Below are positions 10,564 to 20,717 of a DNA stretch of 64,000 nucleotides, one piece after another (positions within the stretch are counted from its first letter, which is position 1; each line of letters opens with the position of its first letter). This DNA comes from Peltaster fructicola (Eukaryota > Ascomycota > Dothideomycetes). The stretch is from assembly GCA_001592805.2 (NCBI GenBank), contig CP051142.1, positions 2,542,001 to 2,606,000 of the forward strand, written 5' to 3'. The position numbers and the translations under genes were made by a program. Under the pieces are notes generated by a model. The model was not told the origin of the DNA, did no database searches, and saw only the letters and a list, made by a program, of their open reading frames with translations.

Positions 10564-12012
10564 ATGTTCGCTGTGAAGGGATGGAATGTCGACGCAACTT
10601 TGCTCAAACCACAGACTGAGCCCTTTCAAAGTGCCGTGAATGCGCAGAACGATGGCAAGCCCTCTTCTCGCAAGCGCAAGCGTGATCGCAGTGAGCCATC
10701 AGAGACTGAGGACAGGGACGCTGCGCGGTCAAATATCGAGCAACAGAGTGCAGACAAGCGAGTCAAGAAGTTGTCCAAGTCAAGCAGCGAAGTAGAGAAC
10801 CATCGTGGTGCTCTGCCTGCTATAGAGGCATCTCAAGACAAAGCTGGCCACAACAAGAACAAGAATAAGAAGAACAAGTCGATTCGCGAGAAGCCTCAAG
10901 ACAAGACTCTACCTTTGTCGCAATCAGCTGCGCCCGATGCTGTCATCAGATCGACCAAGGCTGTGACAAACACACCGAAGCTTACTCCAATGCAAGCAGC
11001 CATGAGGCAGAAGCTCGTGTCTGCTCGCTTCCGCCATCTCAACGAGACGTTGTACACAGCGCCTTCGCAGGAAGCTCAGCAGCTGTTCAATGCGAATCCT
11101 GACATGTTCGAGGATTACCATTCTGGTTTTCGTCAACAGGTTTCCGTGTGGCCAGAGAACCCTGTCGACAAGATGATCCAGAAGATTCGTCTGCGAGGAA
11201 GTGTGCGCCTGCAAAGCCAGAAGAGGGCTTTCAAGAGCAAGCCCAACAAAGCTGACGACAACGAAGCAGCGCCATATCCGCCACTGCCACGCACCCAGGG
11301 CACATGCATTATAGCAGATTGTGGTTGCGGTGATGCAAGACTGGCACAGACTTTGAAGTCCTCAAATGAACTTCAGAAGCTCAATGTCAAGGTTCATTCC
11401 TACGACCTATACTCTCCCTCGCCACTGGTGACCAAAGCAGACATATCAGCTCTGCCACTTGCTGATGGCACTGTGGACGTCACCATCTTCTGTCTGGCCT
11501 TGATGGGCACGAACTGGATCTCCTTCATTGAAGAAGCCTACCGCGTACTGCATTGGAAGGGCGAGCTCTGGGTTGCAGAGATCAAGTCTCGCTTTGCGCG
11601 TGTCGGCAAGCAAGGCAGAGTCGTCGAACACAGCGTAGGCAATCGTCGCAACCGTGCAGCCCTGCAGAAGGAGTATGAAGTCAAGCGCAAAGAGCAGGAC
11701 GACACGATACAAGATGAGATTCTACAGACCGAGGTCGATGGCGTCGAGAAAGCTACGCAAGAGACAGACGTTCACGCCTTTGTCGAAGTGCTCAAACGCC
11801 GTGGCTTTGTTTTGAAGGACGAACAAAACAGCATTGATCTTGGCAACAAGATGTTCGTCAGCATGGAGTTTGTCAAGGCTGCTGCTCCTGCCAAGGGCAA
11901 AGGCTTTGTTGAACCACCTTCTACAGGGAAGAAGTTCATTAAAAGAGAGCAGGAGATATCGACAGAAGACGAGGGCAAGACATTAAAGCCCTGTCTGTAC
12001 AAGATCAGGTGA
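10564..12012 (+). CDS. RRP8: 25S rRNA (adenine-N1) methyltransferase Rrp8
   Basis: Nucleolar SAM-dependent enzyme that methylates a helix-25.1 adenine of large-subunit rRNA (m1A645 in yeast) and is needed for early pre-rRNA cleavage. A single exon gives 482 residues. The start is set by the family-typical opening MFAVKGWNVDA. Residues 30-150 are lysine-rich and disordered, as expected for a nucleolar protein. The methyltransferase core starts near residue 245, with motif I IADCGCGDARLA, followed by ALPLADGTVDV, FCLALMGTNW and the strand VLHWKGELWVAEIKSRF, all characteristic of Rrp8. The stop is 102 bp from that of the convergent MSP1 gene. Confidence 0.94.
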   Translation: MFAVKGWNVDATLLKPQTEPFQSAVNAQNDGKPSSRKRKRDRSEPSETEDRDAARSNIEQQSADKRVKKLSKSSSEVENHRGALPAIEASQDKAGHNKNKNKKNKSIREKPQDKTLPLSQSAAPDAVIRSTKAVTNTPKLTPMQAAMRQKLVSARFRHLNETLYTAPSQEAQQLFNANPDMFEDYHSGFRQQVSVWPENPVDKMIQKIRLRGSVRLQSQKRAFKSKPNKADDNEAAPYPPLPRTQGTCIIADCGCGDARLAQTLKSSNELQKLNVKVHSYDLYSPSPLVTKADISALPLADGTVDVTIFCLALMGTNWISFIEEAYRVLHWKGELWVAEIKSRFARVGKQGRVVEHSVGNRRNRAALQKEYEVKRKEQDDTIQDEILQTEVDGVEKATQETDVHAFVEVLKRRGFVLKDEQNSIDLGNKMFVSMEFVKAAAPAKGKGFVEPPSTGKKFIKREQEISTEDEGKTLKPCLYKIR

Positions 12013-12114
12013 ATACTGAAGCTTGGTCGAGTGCAGTGTGTCCTATACACCCTCACCAAGGTTGTCCCTCTGTGAACGTTATACTCTGTACAAAGCGCAA
12101 TGTGATGGTAGCAA

Positions 12115-13382
12115 TCAGGCTCTCGAGGCGTCGCCTTCTTCCTCATCCTCCCACTCTTCAGCTTCGTCAGCCTGCTCTACAACTTTGTCACTTTGTGGCT
12201 CATCGATTTCGTCCTCTCGTAGCTGCAAATGACCACCCTGTCGTCCGATGAAGTCCTCTGTACGTAGTCCCCGAACTTTGCCGGGGTTAATGTTCTTCAT
12301 CCCTCGACCAGAATTCTTGATAGTCCTGCTGAATTCGCGAATGGGTACCATGGCGGCGTCTCTGCAGGCCTCCTTGATGTCACTTCCACTCATGCCAGCA
12401 CTTAGGCGCACCAGCTTGTCGAGATCGAATCGTTGCGCATCGATGCGTGTATCTCGCAGGGTCATCTTGAATATCTGCTTGCGCTGAGCTGCCTGTGGTA
12501 GTGAAACCGGGAACTTCTTCGGCATGCGCCGTAGGATAGCCTCATCGATGTCCTGTATCCTGTTGGTCGCACCCAGTATGCATATCCGCTGTGCTCCCTT
12601 GTCGATTGTACTGCTGGCCAGGCCATCCCAATGTGTCATGAACTCTGCCTTCACCATGCCACTAGCTTCGTGCTCTCCACTTCTCCTTTGCCCAAGCACT
12701 GCGTCAATCTCATCGATGAAGACAATGCAAGGCTGTAGCTTCCGAGCCAACGAAAACACAGCAGCAACCAGCTTGTTGCTGTCTCCATACCACTTCTCAG
12801 TCAGGGTCGAGATGTGTAGATTTATGAAGCAAGCCCCACTCTCTCTTGCCAGTGCCTTTGCAAGCATGGTCTTTCCACATCCTGGAGGGCCGTAAAGTAA
12901 AACACCAGACGGTGCTGTCAGAAGGCTCGAATGAGAAGCATAGAGCTGTGGCATCGTGAGAGGATAGATGACGCTCTCCCGCAGTTCATCGATGATCTGT
13001 TCGAGTCCTCCGATGTCTGCGAATGTGACGGGGATTTCCTGGGGAGACACTACCTCCATGGCTATCGTTTGCTCGTATGCTGATAAGTTGAGGTCTTGCA
13101 CCTTCGGTCGTTGCTCTGAGTCGTCCTCATCATCGTCATGGTTGTTGCTGATTATTGATTGAAGTCTGCTTGATGCAGCGAGCGCCTTCTTTTTGGCGTC
13201 TGCTTTGTTGCCGGCTTCAGGATCGAGGCTTCCGAGAAGCTGTCGGGCGAGATAGTATGCGAGTATAGGCTATGGCTGTCAATCATCAGGTCACACGAAG
13301 TCGTTCTTGCGATGCTTACTGCTGCTGCAACAAGCAGTATATCCTGTAGGATCTGACCCAGACGTCGATCGCTGACTCCCAT
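12115..13382 (-). CDS. MSP1: Msp1/ATAD1 membrane-anchored AAA ATPase
   Basis: Outer-mitochondrial-membrane and peroxisomal extractase that removes mislocalised tail-anchored proteins. Exon 1 (13382-13320) encodes 21 residues; after a 50-nt intron exon 2 (13269-12115) gives a total of 405. A hydrophobic N-terminal anchor spans about residues 10-32 across the splice junction. The AAA module has Walker A GPPGCGKT at about residue 148, Walker B IVFIDEIDA, a sensor GATNRIQDID and an LRRMPKKF arginine-finger region. The C-terminal 25 residues are strongly acidic, which is not seen in yeast Msp1. The gene is divergent from thymidylate synthase, with 251 bp between the two start codons. Confidence 0.93.
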
Positions 13383-13542
13383 ATTGCAGCGATCGTGTTT
13401 GTGTGAGGATATGAGGATGTGATGGCAGATTTGCCGACCGAGAATAGTAGTAGTCCTGGCATGTGAAGCTTCCGACTTGCTCAAGCACACCAGCCACAGC
13501 GCATCCGCCACAGCACGGCTGGGGCCGAGATTCGTGGTTGCT

Positions 13543-13548
13543 ACGCGT
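13543..13548 (+). promoter_or_regulatory. candidate MluI cell-cycle box (ACGCGT)
   Basis: A perfect ACGCGT lies 86 bp upstream of the thymidylate synthase ATG, in the 251-bp interval shared with MSP1. In yeasts this MBF site drives G1/S transcription of thymidylate synthase. Only one copy is present and hexamers occur by chance, so function is inferred. Confidence 0.45.
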
Positions 13549-13633
13549 TAATGGGGTCGCGTCCTTCTCAATGCGCAGCACCACGACCACCACCACACAT
13601 ATCGCGAGTAGTAGACCGGCAACACTTGTCGGC

Positions 13634-14641
13634 ATGGCTCCTGCAGCGATCGACACTGACCATCCAGCAGACGTGGTATCGAGCAAATCGCTGCCCACGA
13701 CGCAAGCTGGAGTGGCACCGCACGAGGAGTATCAGTACCTCAACCTGATACGAAATATTCTGGACGAAGGAGAGCACCGTCCAGATCGAACCGGCACTGG
13801 TACATTGAGCGTTCCATTTCCGACTCAACATCGCTACACGCTCTCGAGACCGGATGGCCAGCTCATACTGCCGCTTCTTACCACAAAGCGTGTGTTCTTG
13901 CGAGCAGTCCTGGCAGAGCTCCTGTGGTTCGTCTCTGGAGACACAAACGCGAAGACATTACAAGACCAGAACGTCCATATCTGGGACGGCAATGCATCCA
14001 GGCAATATCTTGACTCAATAGGCCTCACGTCACGAGAAGAAGGGGATTTAGGACCTGTCTATGGGTTTCAGTGGAGACACTTTGGTGCTGAATATTCCGA
14101 CTGCCATGCCAACTATGATGGAAAGGGCGTCGACCAGCTGAAGCAGGTCATTCACAAGCTACGCACGAATCCTTATGATCGAAGAATCATCCTGTCAGCT
14201 TGGAATCCTGCTGATATTCCCATCATGGCATTACCACCCTGCCACACCTTTGCACAGTTCTATGTCAGCTTCCCGCCGTCGAATCCGACAAGAGATGATG
14301 GCACACGACAAGGTACACTTCATACTTTACTCTATCAACGCAGCAATGACATGGGCCTTGGAGTGCCGTTCAATATTGCTTCTTACGCCCTCCTCACGCA
14401 CATGCTTGCCCGCTGTGCCGACTTGATACCTGGGAGCTTAACGCACACTATGGGCGATGCGCACGTCTACATAGACCATCAGTCAGCTCTGGAGGAGCAA
14501 CTAACACGAGAGCCAAGAGACTTCCCAACAATGACCATCGATCGAGCACCTGGATGCGATATCGATGGCTGGAAGATCGAGGATTTCACCATTATCGGCT
14601 ACTCACCGCACAAGACGATAGCCATGAAGATGAGTGTATGA
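13634..14641 (+). CDS. TMP1: thymidylate synthase
   Basis: Converts dUMP and 5,10-methylene-THF to dTMP and DHF; the committed step of thymidine synthesis. A single exon from this ATG gives 335 residues. I chose it for its context (GGCATGG, purine at -3 and G at +4) over an in-frame ATG at 13571 with a weak context, which would add 21 Thr-rich residues. Diagnostic segments are [11 protein letters not shown] near the N terminus, [25 protein letters not shown], the arginine pair in [13 protein letters not shown], the catalytic-cysteine motif [11 protein letters not shown], and [16 protein letters not shown]. The stop is 55 bp from that of convergent AKR1. Confidence 0.96.
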   Translation: MAPAAIDTDHPADVVSSKSLPTTQAGVAPHEEYQYLNLIRNILDEGEHRPDRTGTGTLSVPFPTQHRYTLSRPDGQLILPLLTTKRVFLRAVLAELLWFVSGDTNAKTLQDQNVHIWDGNASRQYLDSIGLTSREEGDLGPVYGFQWRHFGAEYSDCHANYDGKGVDQLKQVIHKLRTNPYDRRIILSAWNPADIPIMALPPCHTFAQFYVSFPPSNPTRDDGTRQGTLHTLLYQRSNDMGLGVPFNIASYALLTHMLARCADLIPGSLTHTMGDAHVYIDHQSALEEQLTREPRDFPTMTIDRAPGCDIDGWKIEDFTIIGYSPHKTIAMKMSV

Positions 14642-14696
14642 GCGATGTGTGAGAAGCACGAAGGTGACGCAATGCAATGTGTACATATATGTATAT

Positions 14697-17021
14697 TTAT
14701 ACTTCGACAGCTTCCGAAGACGGTACAGCCTCGTATCCGGCATACCCTTTGCCTCCCTTCGGAATATCATACAAGCTGGTGTAGTTGACCTTCTCGCCGC
14801 CCACTAATGCACTGCCACTAGGCCTGCTGCCGAAGAATGGTCCATCAAGCCAGAAGTCCTCGCAATTGCGAAGCACGCCCCTGTAGAATGGGTTTGGTGG
14901 CCGTCTAGCACGTTGATCGTGTCCGTCTTTAGATTTCGCTCCGTGATAGCCATTGAACGCGATGGTGAAGAATGTGTCGAGTCCGAAGAGTTTCGCCCAT
15001 GAACCAAGGCAGCCAGTCGTTTTCTTGTGAGCGTGCTTATGTCTGTGTGGCTTGCTGCCCTCAGGCGCCACGTTGGCTTCCTCCATGGACGTTGTGCCTG
15101 TTGCTACCGCTGTGAGCAACGGCCCGGCATCTCGATTCGCGCGCATCGACTCGTATGTCGTCAGGGCGCGAGCAATCTGTACAAAGTGTGCTGCCAGCAA
15201 CATGACAGTCCAGATGAGTTGCAGCGCAGCCCACACAGTAGTAACATTGGTCAGGGCGTCCTTGGACCATAGCGTACAGAGCTCAGGTCCGAGTAAGGCA
15301 CAATTGAGCTCTTTGGGCTCTGGACGTATTTCGATATCTGTGAATATGTCAGCATCGTATGATAGTTAGCTCTCCCACATGGACTGACATTTAATATCTA
15401 GCGATATTAGTGTGATGATGCCACCAATTAGGAAGAGTAGATAGAGCACGAAGTGCTTGTGGTTATTGACTCCCACACAGTTATCTACCCAGGGACAATG
15501 ACTGGGACGATCAGCGAACACGAGACTACATCAAGTCGTCATGAGACTTACTGGTCTTCGCGAGCGATGCACCTACCGCAGCGCTTACAATGTTTGCTGC
15601 GCAATGGCTTCCTTATGAGACACGTCGTGCAGAAGTGCTTCTCATCGAAAGCGTTATGCTCGACAAGCTCCTGAATGACCTTCTTCGTTTGACCACGACT
15701 GCTGCTCTTGGGAATGAATCCAGGATCGGCAGTCATGGTGATTGCATAGAAGTAGGTGCTGAACGAGTAGAGAGCTATGAAAGCAATGTTGGAGACCGGG
15801 TGTATCGAAAATGTCCCTGTTTGACGTTTTAGCTTCAGCACATATTTCGGAAATATCGCTTACATGGAAGGATATAGAAGAAGTACTGCACGCCTACCCA
15901 GAACAGCGAGCCTGAGAAGATACCAGCAAGGACTGGAACGCGATGCATGCTTTTCATGTCGTGCGGAGCCCATCTGAACAACCCTTGCACCAAAGTCTGT
16001 AGACCGTAGCCAACAATGAAGACGCCTGGTAACGCCAACCAGACAAGCATGTAAGCCAGCATATGGAGCTGCAAACCTCCAAGCACAAAAGGCCAAAGGA
16101 AGAAGAATCGCTGGTAGAACCATCTTCTGTCCTTGACGCATGGAATCGGGAACGTCATCGGATCGCCATTCTCGTCCAATCCAGAATCCAGCAAAGCCTT
16201 CTTCCACTGACGTTCAGACTTCATCTTGACTGCTGTCATAGCAGGTGTGTCTCCTTCGGCTTGTCCTTCTCCAGGCTTGCTTCGTACGTTTCGATCGCTT
16301 CCGTGTTCAACAAGCTTTTGTATACAGGCGTAGTTGCCTTTGACCAATGCCCAGTGCAACGCTGTGAAGCCTAGATCATCGCTTGCATGGACGTCCGCGC
16401 TCCAGCGCAGCAGCATGTCGACACATGAAGGGAACCCTTGTATGCAGCCCACATCAAGCTCGTGTGACCACTTGCGTCCGCGACGTCGACCGGGATCTCT
16501 GCTTGATGGAGAAGGAGAGTGAGGAGAAAGAGATTGCCGTCGAGTGTTGCTGAATGCAGGAGGTTGTAACCCTGATCATCTCGAACCAGAGGATCTGCGC
16601 CGTTCGAGAGAAGCAGCTGTATGATATTCAAGTTTCCTCTCTTGCTGGCCCATAGCACTGGTGTCGCTTCGGCATCACCTCCTCTTGCGTTGACATCTGC
16701 TCCTGAGTGCAAAAGGAAGTGACAAAGCGCGTAGTGTCCGTTGATTGCAGCCCAGTGTAGCGCGGTGATGCCCTGGTCGTCCGTGGATCGAGCTGTGTAC
16801 TTGCCGGTATCAAACAGCCGTTGGATAGATCGTAGTTCTCCAAGTCGTGCCAGCTGCATCAAGTCATCTTCGACGGCGAGGCGTGGTGGACTGCTGTCCA
16901 GATCACTCAGCTCGACCTTGTCCAAGCCATCATCGTTGTTGTTGTTGTTGTTGTTGTTGCTGCTGCTCCTGCTCGAGCCGCTCTTCCGCCCAGCTTCATG
17001 CCGGGCGTCTGTTGTTGACAT
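14697..17021 (-). CDS. AKR1: ankyrin-repeat DHHC palmitoyltransferase Akr1, one apparent frameshift
   Basis: Golgi/endosomal protein S-acyltransferase. Exons: 17021-15864, 15816-15552, 15501-15389 and 15337-14697; introns 47, 50 and 51 nt. Residues about 55-290 hold five or six ankyrin repeats (for example [21 protein letters not shown]). Hydrophobic membrane segments follow, then the zinc cluster [18 protein letters not shown]. The catalytic DHHCPW is rebuilt exactly across an intron (GAC CA | T CAT TGT). About 725 residues in all. In exon 1 near 16435-16440 the frame slips by one base between MWAAYKG and [11 protein letters not shown] inside an ankyrin repeat; the total of 2177 coding bases is one short of a multiple of three. 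There is no room for an intron. A missing base in the assembly is the simplest explanation. An earlier in-frame ATG at 17180 is possible. Confidence 0.87.
16935..16959 (-). repeat. (GTT)n microsatellite encoding poly-Asn in AKR1
   Basis: An uninterrupted trinucleotide run that reads as eight asparagines near residue 25 of the Akr1 protein, next to a serine-rich stretch. It sits in the disordered N terminus ahead of the ankyrin repeats and is likely to vary in length between strains. Confidence 0.85.
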
Positions 17022-17719
17022 TGGTTTTATGCTACCAGGAGCCCTGGTGTGACGATGCTCGATGACACATCTTCTTGTTTGATATTGCAGGTAAGTATTA
17101 TTGTCAGACGCAGATCGGCGCACAGCCGCACAGGTAGTAGTGATGCTAGTGTTGCGCTTAGCATCGCGGCCTACGGTCATTCACGCGTAAGCCCTCTTCA
17201 CATACCGTCATCAACAGCACGATCGAAGTACTCGAATACGCTGACGAAGCTGCGATCACTTCTGACCGCAAAGAATACCGAAGTTGTCTGTCGTTGTCCT
17301 GCTTGTGGACGCGCACTCCAGCTGACATGGAAATGGTAGGCACACGAGCATCATTCTACAACCACACCATCGTCAGCCACACCACATTATCGGGTCCAAA
17401 ACGTCCCCATAAGCGACACTCTAAGAGTCTAAGCTTGACCTTGTGATCGATCCACTATTCCTCTTACTGTCTGTTGTTCATTCACCACCTGCATCTATTG
17501 CACATCGTCCACTGAACAGCTGTCATCCTGGCGATCAGAGGCAGAAACAGTTCTCTCCTTCGCCGACCCTTCCTCCTTCTCTTCCTTTCCTTTGTAGCAA
17601 TCGTGGCTCTCTCTCAGGTTGTACCAAGGTTGCGAGCATTGGTTGCCCAGATTGGTGTCCCTCAAGCTCCCTTCAGGTTCACAACGCCGGCCAACATCAG
17701 ACCCGTCACAAGCAGTAGT
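17022..17719. other. divergent intergenic region, AKR1 / M3 peptidase
   Basis: Promoters and 5' leaders of both genes. The strand of the peptidase stays open from 17516 to its first ATG at 17720 without an ATG (see findings). No other structure seen. Confidence 0.45.
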
Positions 17720-19861
17720 ATGGCAGCGGCAAAATACAAGCGACCGCCACAGGCGCCTCCACTGTTCACGCACACACCGGAGACTCTTGCGACTGTCGGC
17801 AATGCAATGATAGAGCGCAGCAAGGAACTGCAGGACAAGATTGTCGCAAGCAATAGTCTAGATGCTGCTACATTCGATACAGTGATCCTTCCCATGGCGC
17901 AGGACGACAACGAGATGAGCTTGGAATCGCATATCATCACCTTCTATCAGGCTGTCTCCACCGATGCAAAGCTACGAGATGCGTCGACTGAGGTTGAGAA
18001 GAAACTTGATGACTTCGGAATCGAATCGGCCATGCGAGAGGATGTCTTTAACCTTGTCGACGCTGTGTACAAACGACAGATGGACGATAAAGCGCTTGAC
18101 GTTGAGAGTCGTCGACTGCTTGCGAAGAATCACAAGGGATACGTGCAGATGGGTCTCGGTGTGCCGGCAGGACCACAAAGAAGTCGCTTCAAGGAGATAA
18201 AGAAACGCCTTTCCGAGCTGGTCATCTCTTTTCAGAAGACGCTGAACGAGGAACAAGGCGGATTATGGCTCACATCGAAGCAACTGGATGGTGTGCCAGA
18301 GGATGTGTTATCAGGACTCAAGAAGGGTGAAGGCGAGCATGACGGCAAGTTCTGGCTTACCTTCAAGTATCCAGACCTGTACCCAACTCTCAGATACTGT
18401 AAGGACGCCGAGACACGACACAAACTCTTCATTGCCAACGAGAACAAGTGCAACCAGAACGTTCCTTTGTTCAGAGAGGCTATATTGCTGAGGGATGAAG
18501 CCGCACGCATACTGGGCTATCCAAACCATGCGACATACCGCATCGAAGATGGTATGGCAAAGACGCCGAAGACTGTGGACGACTTCCTTGGCGACCTTCG
18601 GAACCGGCTGAGTACTGGTGGCGAGAAGGAGATTGAGGCATTGAAGAAGCTAAAGAAGGACGACACAGGCAACTCGGATCACTACTATCTCTGGGACTAT
18701 CGCTTCTATAACAGACTGATGCTCGAGCAGGACTACCAACTCGACCAGAATCGAATTTCGGAGTACTTTCCAATTCAGACAACAATCTCTGGCATGTTGC
18801 GTATCTTCGAAGAGCTTTTTGGTCTTCACTTCGTGGAAGTCACTGGTGCGGATCGTGATGCGCTCTCGCCATCTGGAAAGGGTGGCGATATAGTCTGGCA
18901 TGCTGACGTGCAGATCTTCTCCGTGTGGGATGATGACAGCGAAGGCAATGGTTTCGTTGGCTACCTTTACCTAGACCTGTTCCCAAGACAGGGCAAGTAT
19001 GGACACGCAGCCAACTTCAACATACAGCCTGGCTTCATCACCAACAATGGCACTCGACGCTACCCAGCGACAGCACTGGTCTGCAACTTCAGCAAGCCGA
19101 CACCTAAGAAGCCTTCACTCCTCAAGCATGACGAAGTGGTTACACTATTCCACGAGCTTGGTCATGGTATTCACGATTTGGTGTCGAAGACAATATACTC
19201 ACGATTTCACGGAACATCTACAGTGCGCGATTTCGTTGAGGCTCCATCACAAATGCTTGAGAATTGGTGCTGGACCCCATCTCAACTGAAGTCATTATCG
19301 CAACACTGGTCATACCTGTCTGCAGAATATGGCAGTGCTTTCGAGGAGACTTCAAACGGTGCAAAGCCAGCAGAGAAGATGCCGGATGATTTGATCAACA
19401 GCATAGTCGACAGTCGCCATGTCAATGATGCCTTGTTCAACTTGCGACAGCTGCACTTTGGCATCTTCGACATGACCGTGCATGAGGCGAGCTCACACAA
19501 GGCACTTGAGGAGATGGAGATCTCGGTGACATACAATCGACTGAGGAAGGAGATTTCGAAGATCGATGGGCCAGAGACTCTTGGTGAGGGCTACACTTGG
19601 GGTAACGAGCAAGCAACGTTCGGTCATCTGATGGGAGGCTACGACGCTTCGTACTATGGCTACCTCAGCAGCCAGGTGTACAGCGCCGATATGTTTCACA
19701 CTGTGTTCAAGGCTGATCCCATGAACGGCAAGGAGGGTCGGCGCTACCGCCATACAGTATTGGAGAAAGGTGGCAGTCTCGATGAGATGAGTATTCTTGA
19801 GGAGTTCCTTGGACGCAAGCCAAGCTCTGAAGCTTTCTACAAAGAGCTTGGAGTCGCATAG
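17720..19861 (+). CDS. PRD1: M3 family oligopeptidase, saccharolysin/thimet type
   Basis: Zinc metallo-oligopeptidase that degrades short peptides in the cytosol and, in yeast, the mitochondrial intermembrane space. A single exon from the first ATG encodes 713 residues, matching the approximately 710 of yeast saccharolysin. The zinc site HELGH is at residues 478-482, within FHELGHGIHDLVSK, followed by the third-ligand region FVEAPSQMLENW. The C-terminal part contains the substrate-binding YGYLSSQVYSADMF. The open frame continues 68 codons upstream without an ATG, and that extension looks like a mitochondrial presequence. A non-AUG start is possible but unproven. Confidence 0.93.
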   Translation: MAAAKYKRPPQAPPLFTHTPETLATVGNAMIERSKELQDKIVASNSLDAATFDTVILPMAQDDNEMSLESHIITFYQAVSTDAKLRDASTEVEKKLDDFGIESAMREDVFNLVDAVYKRQMDDKALDVESRRLLAKNHKGYVQMGLGVPAGPQRSRFKEIKKRLSELVISFQKTLNEEQGGLWLTSKQLDGVPEDVLSGLKKGEGEHDGKFWLTFKYPDLYPTLRYCKDAETRHKLFIANENKCNQNVPLFREAILLRDEAARILGYPNHATYRIEDGMAKTPKTVDDFLGDLRNRLSTGGEKEIEALKKLKKDDTGNSDHYYLWDYRFYNRLMLEQDYQLDQNRISEYFPIQTTISGMLRIFEELFGLHFVEVTGADRDALSPSGKGGDIVWHADVQIFSVWDDDSEGNGFVGYLYLDLFPRQGKYGHAANFNIQPGFITNNGTRRYPATALVCNFSKPTPKKPSLLKHDEVVTLFHELGHGIHDLVSKTIYSRFHGTSTVRDFVEAPSQMLENWCWTPSQLKSLSQHWSYLSAEYGSAFEETSNGAKPAEKMPDDLINSIVDSRHVNDALFNLRQLHFGIFDMTVHEASSHKALEEMEISVTYNRLRKEISKIDGPETLGEGYTWGNEQATFGHLMGGYDASYYGYLSSQVYSADMFHTVFKADPMNGKEGRRYRHTVLEKGGSLDEMSILEEFLGRKPSSEAFYKELGVA

Positions 19862-20055
19862 ATGGTAGACAACGAGCTAATGATATGATGAAGACCTGAC
19901 CCTTTGACAGAGATGTGTGACGTCGCCTGGTGATCACATAAGAACGAGTTTCTCGCCGGCATAAAGCATGATCTCTCAATGCTGTGCAAGGCAGGCCTCT
20001 CCTTGAGCAGGAAATTGTATGGATGATGACCTTTCAAAGCTATCAGAAAACAGGC

Positions 20056-20536
20056 TCAATCTTGCCACAGATCTGCAAGATAGCCTTCGGTGACTTCTGT
20101 GTCTTTACCATATCTAGAATCTGGTCAGTGCATCTTCACAGCGTCCTGTCCGGTCTTCAACACACTTTTCTTGCCATTTGCTGAATCCGCCATCGAGAAC
20201 GTATACCTTTTGTCTGTTCGCGCTCTCTGGTGTGCTCGGGCGAGCCTGTAGGCGTTCGCGTTCTCTGAGGTACAACAGCGCCGACTTGGGTCCTCGTTGC
20301 TGACTGAGTGTACAGTGGAAGACAACAATGTTCTTGTTCACGAGCTGGCGAACCAGCTCTGGCATACGGTATTCGTGAGTGCTAGTGGGAATGTTCTGGC
20401 CGTTCAAAATGTGACCGCCGATGTAGTCGCTATCACGAACATCGATAACGGCCAGCCCTTCATCCTTGCTTCTGACTTTTGCAGCGAGTGCTTCCCTACT
20501 GATATACTTCAGGTCAGAGAGCGAGTACTCCCGCAT
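20056..20536 (-). CDS. YCH1: Cdc25-like/rhodanese-fold phosphatase (Ych1/Ibp1 type)
   Basis: Small rhodanese-fold phosphatase related to Cdc25 and to arsenate reductase Arr2. Exon 1 is 20536-20166 and exon 2 is 20113-20056, separated by a 52-nt intron with donor GTGTGT; total 142 residues. The active-site loop is HCTLSQQR, with the nucleophile at Cys75 and Arg81 (CX5R), followed by GPKSA. LAVIDVRDSDYIGGHI at about 28-43 is the rhodanese opening. The short second exon is supported by the frame match and by its family-like end YGKDTEVTEGYLADLWQD. Substrate unknown; either a phosphatase or an arsenate reductase is possible from sequence. Confidence 0.88.
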
Positions 20537-20717
20537 GACTGATCTGGTGCTGAGTCGTCGACGCGCGGAGTTTGCAGAGGGTTGACTGCCACTTGTGGTT
20601 TTACGATGGAGGTGTATGTATGAGAACAAAGGGGATCACACCCGCCTCGAAACTTTGCAGCTGGATTCACCGTTACAGTCATGTGTTTTGTGCTTGGCAG
20701 ATGGTCATTCAGTCAAT

